A stretch of DNA of 64,000 nucleotides from Streptomyces sp. MMG1121 (GTDB lineage: Bacteria > Actinomycetota > Actinomycetes > Streptomycetales > Streptomycetaceae): assembly GCF_001280015.1 (NCBI RefSeq), contig NZ_LGDV01000051.1, forward strand, positions 80,328-144,327. The letters run 5' to 3'. Both the position numbers and the translations under genes were made by a program. Numbering within the stretch: the stretch's first letter is position 1; every line of letters begins with the position of its first letter. A model generated the notes under the pieces. It made no database searches and was not told the DNA's origin. It worked only from the letters and a program-made list of their open reading frames with translations. Below, in pieces: positions 63,813 through 64,000 of this stretch.

Positions 63813-64000
63813 ATGATCCCCCTGTCTTTCTCCCAGGCACGCTTCTGGTTCCAGGACGAGAGCGGCGGCGACCGCTCCACATCACCCGTCGCTGCGGTGG
63901 TCCTGCGTCTGGTGGGGGAGTTGGATGTGGTGGCGTTGGGTGCGGCGGTGGGTGATGTGGTGGGGCGGCACGAGAGTGTGCGGACGGTGTTTCCGGTGGT
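63813..64000 (+). CDS. NRPS condensation domain start, cut by window end
   Basis: 62 codons visible from ATG 63813. IPLSFSQARFWFQDE matches the C1 motif of condensation domains (LSxAQxRxWFL), followed by LRLVGELDVVALGAAVGDVVGRHESVRTVF, the usual helix and RHExLRT motif. From about 63890 onward third positions switch from C-rich to G/T-rich (GTG, GGT, TTG codons), unlike the preceding 8 kb. The remaining modules lie outside the window. Confidence 0.9.
   Translation, partial: MIPLSFSQARFWFQDESGGDRSTSPVAAVVLRLVGELDVVALGAAVGDVVGRHESVRTVFPV

Overview
The window is very GC-rich, with C/G-loaded third codon positions, GTG/TTG starts, divergent operons and twin-arginine export. It reads as actinobacterial chromosome, almost certainly Streptomyces. 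No tRNA, rRNA, CRISPR array or intact transposon was seen.

Left flank (1-17.3 kb): a truncated Tat-exported glycoside hydrolase-like gene; a penicillin-binding transpeptidase; a two-gene conflict-type unit (Trypco1-like protein plus a trypsin/nSTAND NTPase/WD40 protein); a metal and stress island (CDF-like transporter, YkvA-like membrane protein, ChrB-like protein, a P1B-4 heavy-metal ATPase divergent from an ArsR/SmtB repressor across a 24-bp operator-like palindrome); a frameshifted PAP2 phosphatase; a small P-loop kinase; a frameshifted tandem-LysR-HTH protein; an F420-type oxidoreductase; and argG, ending in a strong terminator.

Centre (17.7-55.9 kb): a large dissociated NRPS gene cluster. 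It holds A-PCP, two (half-C)-A-PCP-C proteins, (half-C)-A-PCP, PCP-C and a lone A domain. There are exactly three intact C domains, enough for a linear tetrapeptide. My specificity-code readings give His for one A domain, a His-like code for a second and Pro/pipecolate for the lone A domain. The lone A domain sits beside a lysine/ornithine cyclodeaminase and a proline/pipecolate hydroxylase. The cluster also encodes a flavin halogenase coupled to the His A-PCP gene, two VioC/OrfP-type 2-oxoglutarate oxygenases, a CmlA-type metallo-beta-lactamase-fold oxygenase, an SDR, a NodU/CmcH carbamoyltransferase, three type II thioesterases, an asymmetric ABC exporter pair, a CPA2 antiporter, an MFS pump and an RsgA GTPase. 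This inventory matches GE81112, a chlorinated, hydroxylated, carbamoylated tetrapeptide (3-hydroxypipecolate, carbamoylated hydroxy amino acid, His, chloro-imidazolylserine) that blocks 30S initiation. RsgA acts on 30S subunits, so the copy here is a candidate self-resistance factor.

Right edge (56.0-64.0 kb): MbtH, a dimodular NRPS (A-PCP-C-A[N-methyltransferase]-PCP; Gln-like and Phe-like codes), a luciferase-like monooxygenase of the NRPS-associated type, and the first 188 bases of a further NRPS gene beginning with a C domain. This looks like a second NRPS cluster, or a continuation that the window cuts off.

No pathway-specific regulator gene was recognised in the centre. The best regulatory signal is a perfect Crp-like palindrome (50955-50974) in the 546-bp divergent promoter region.
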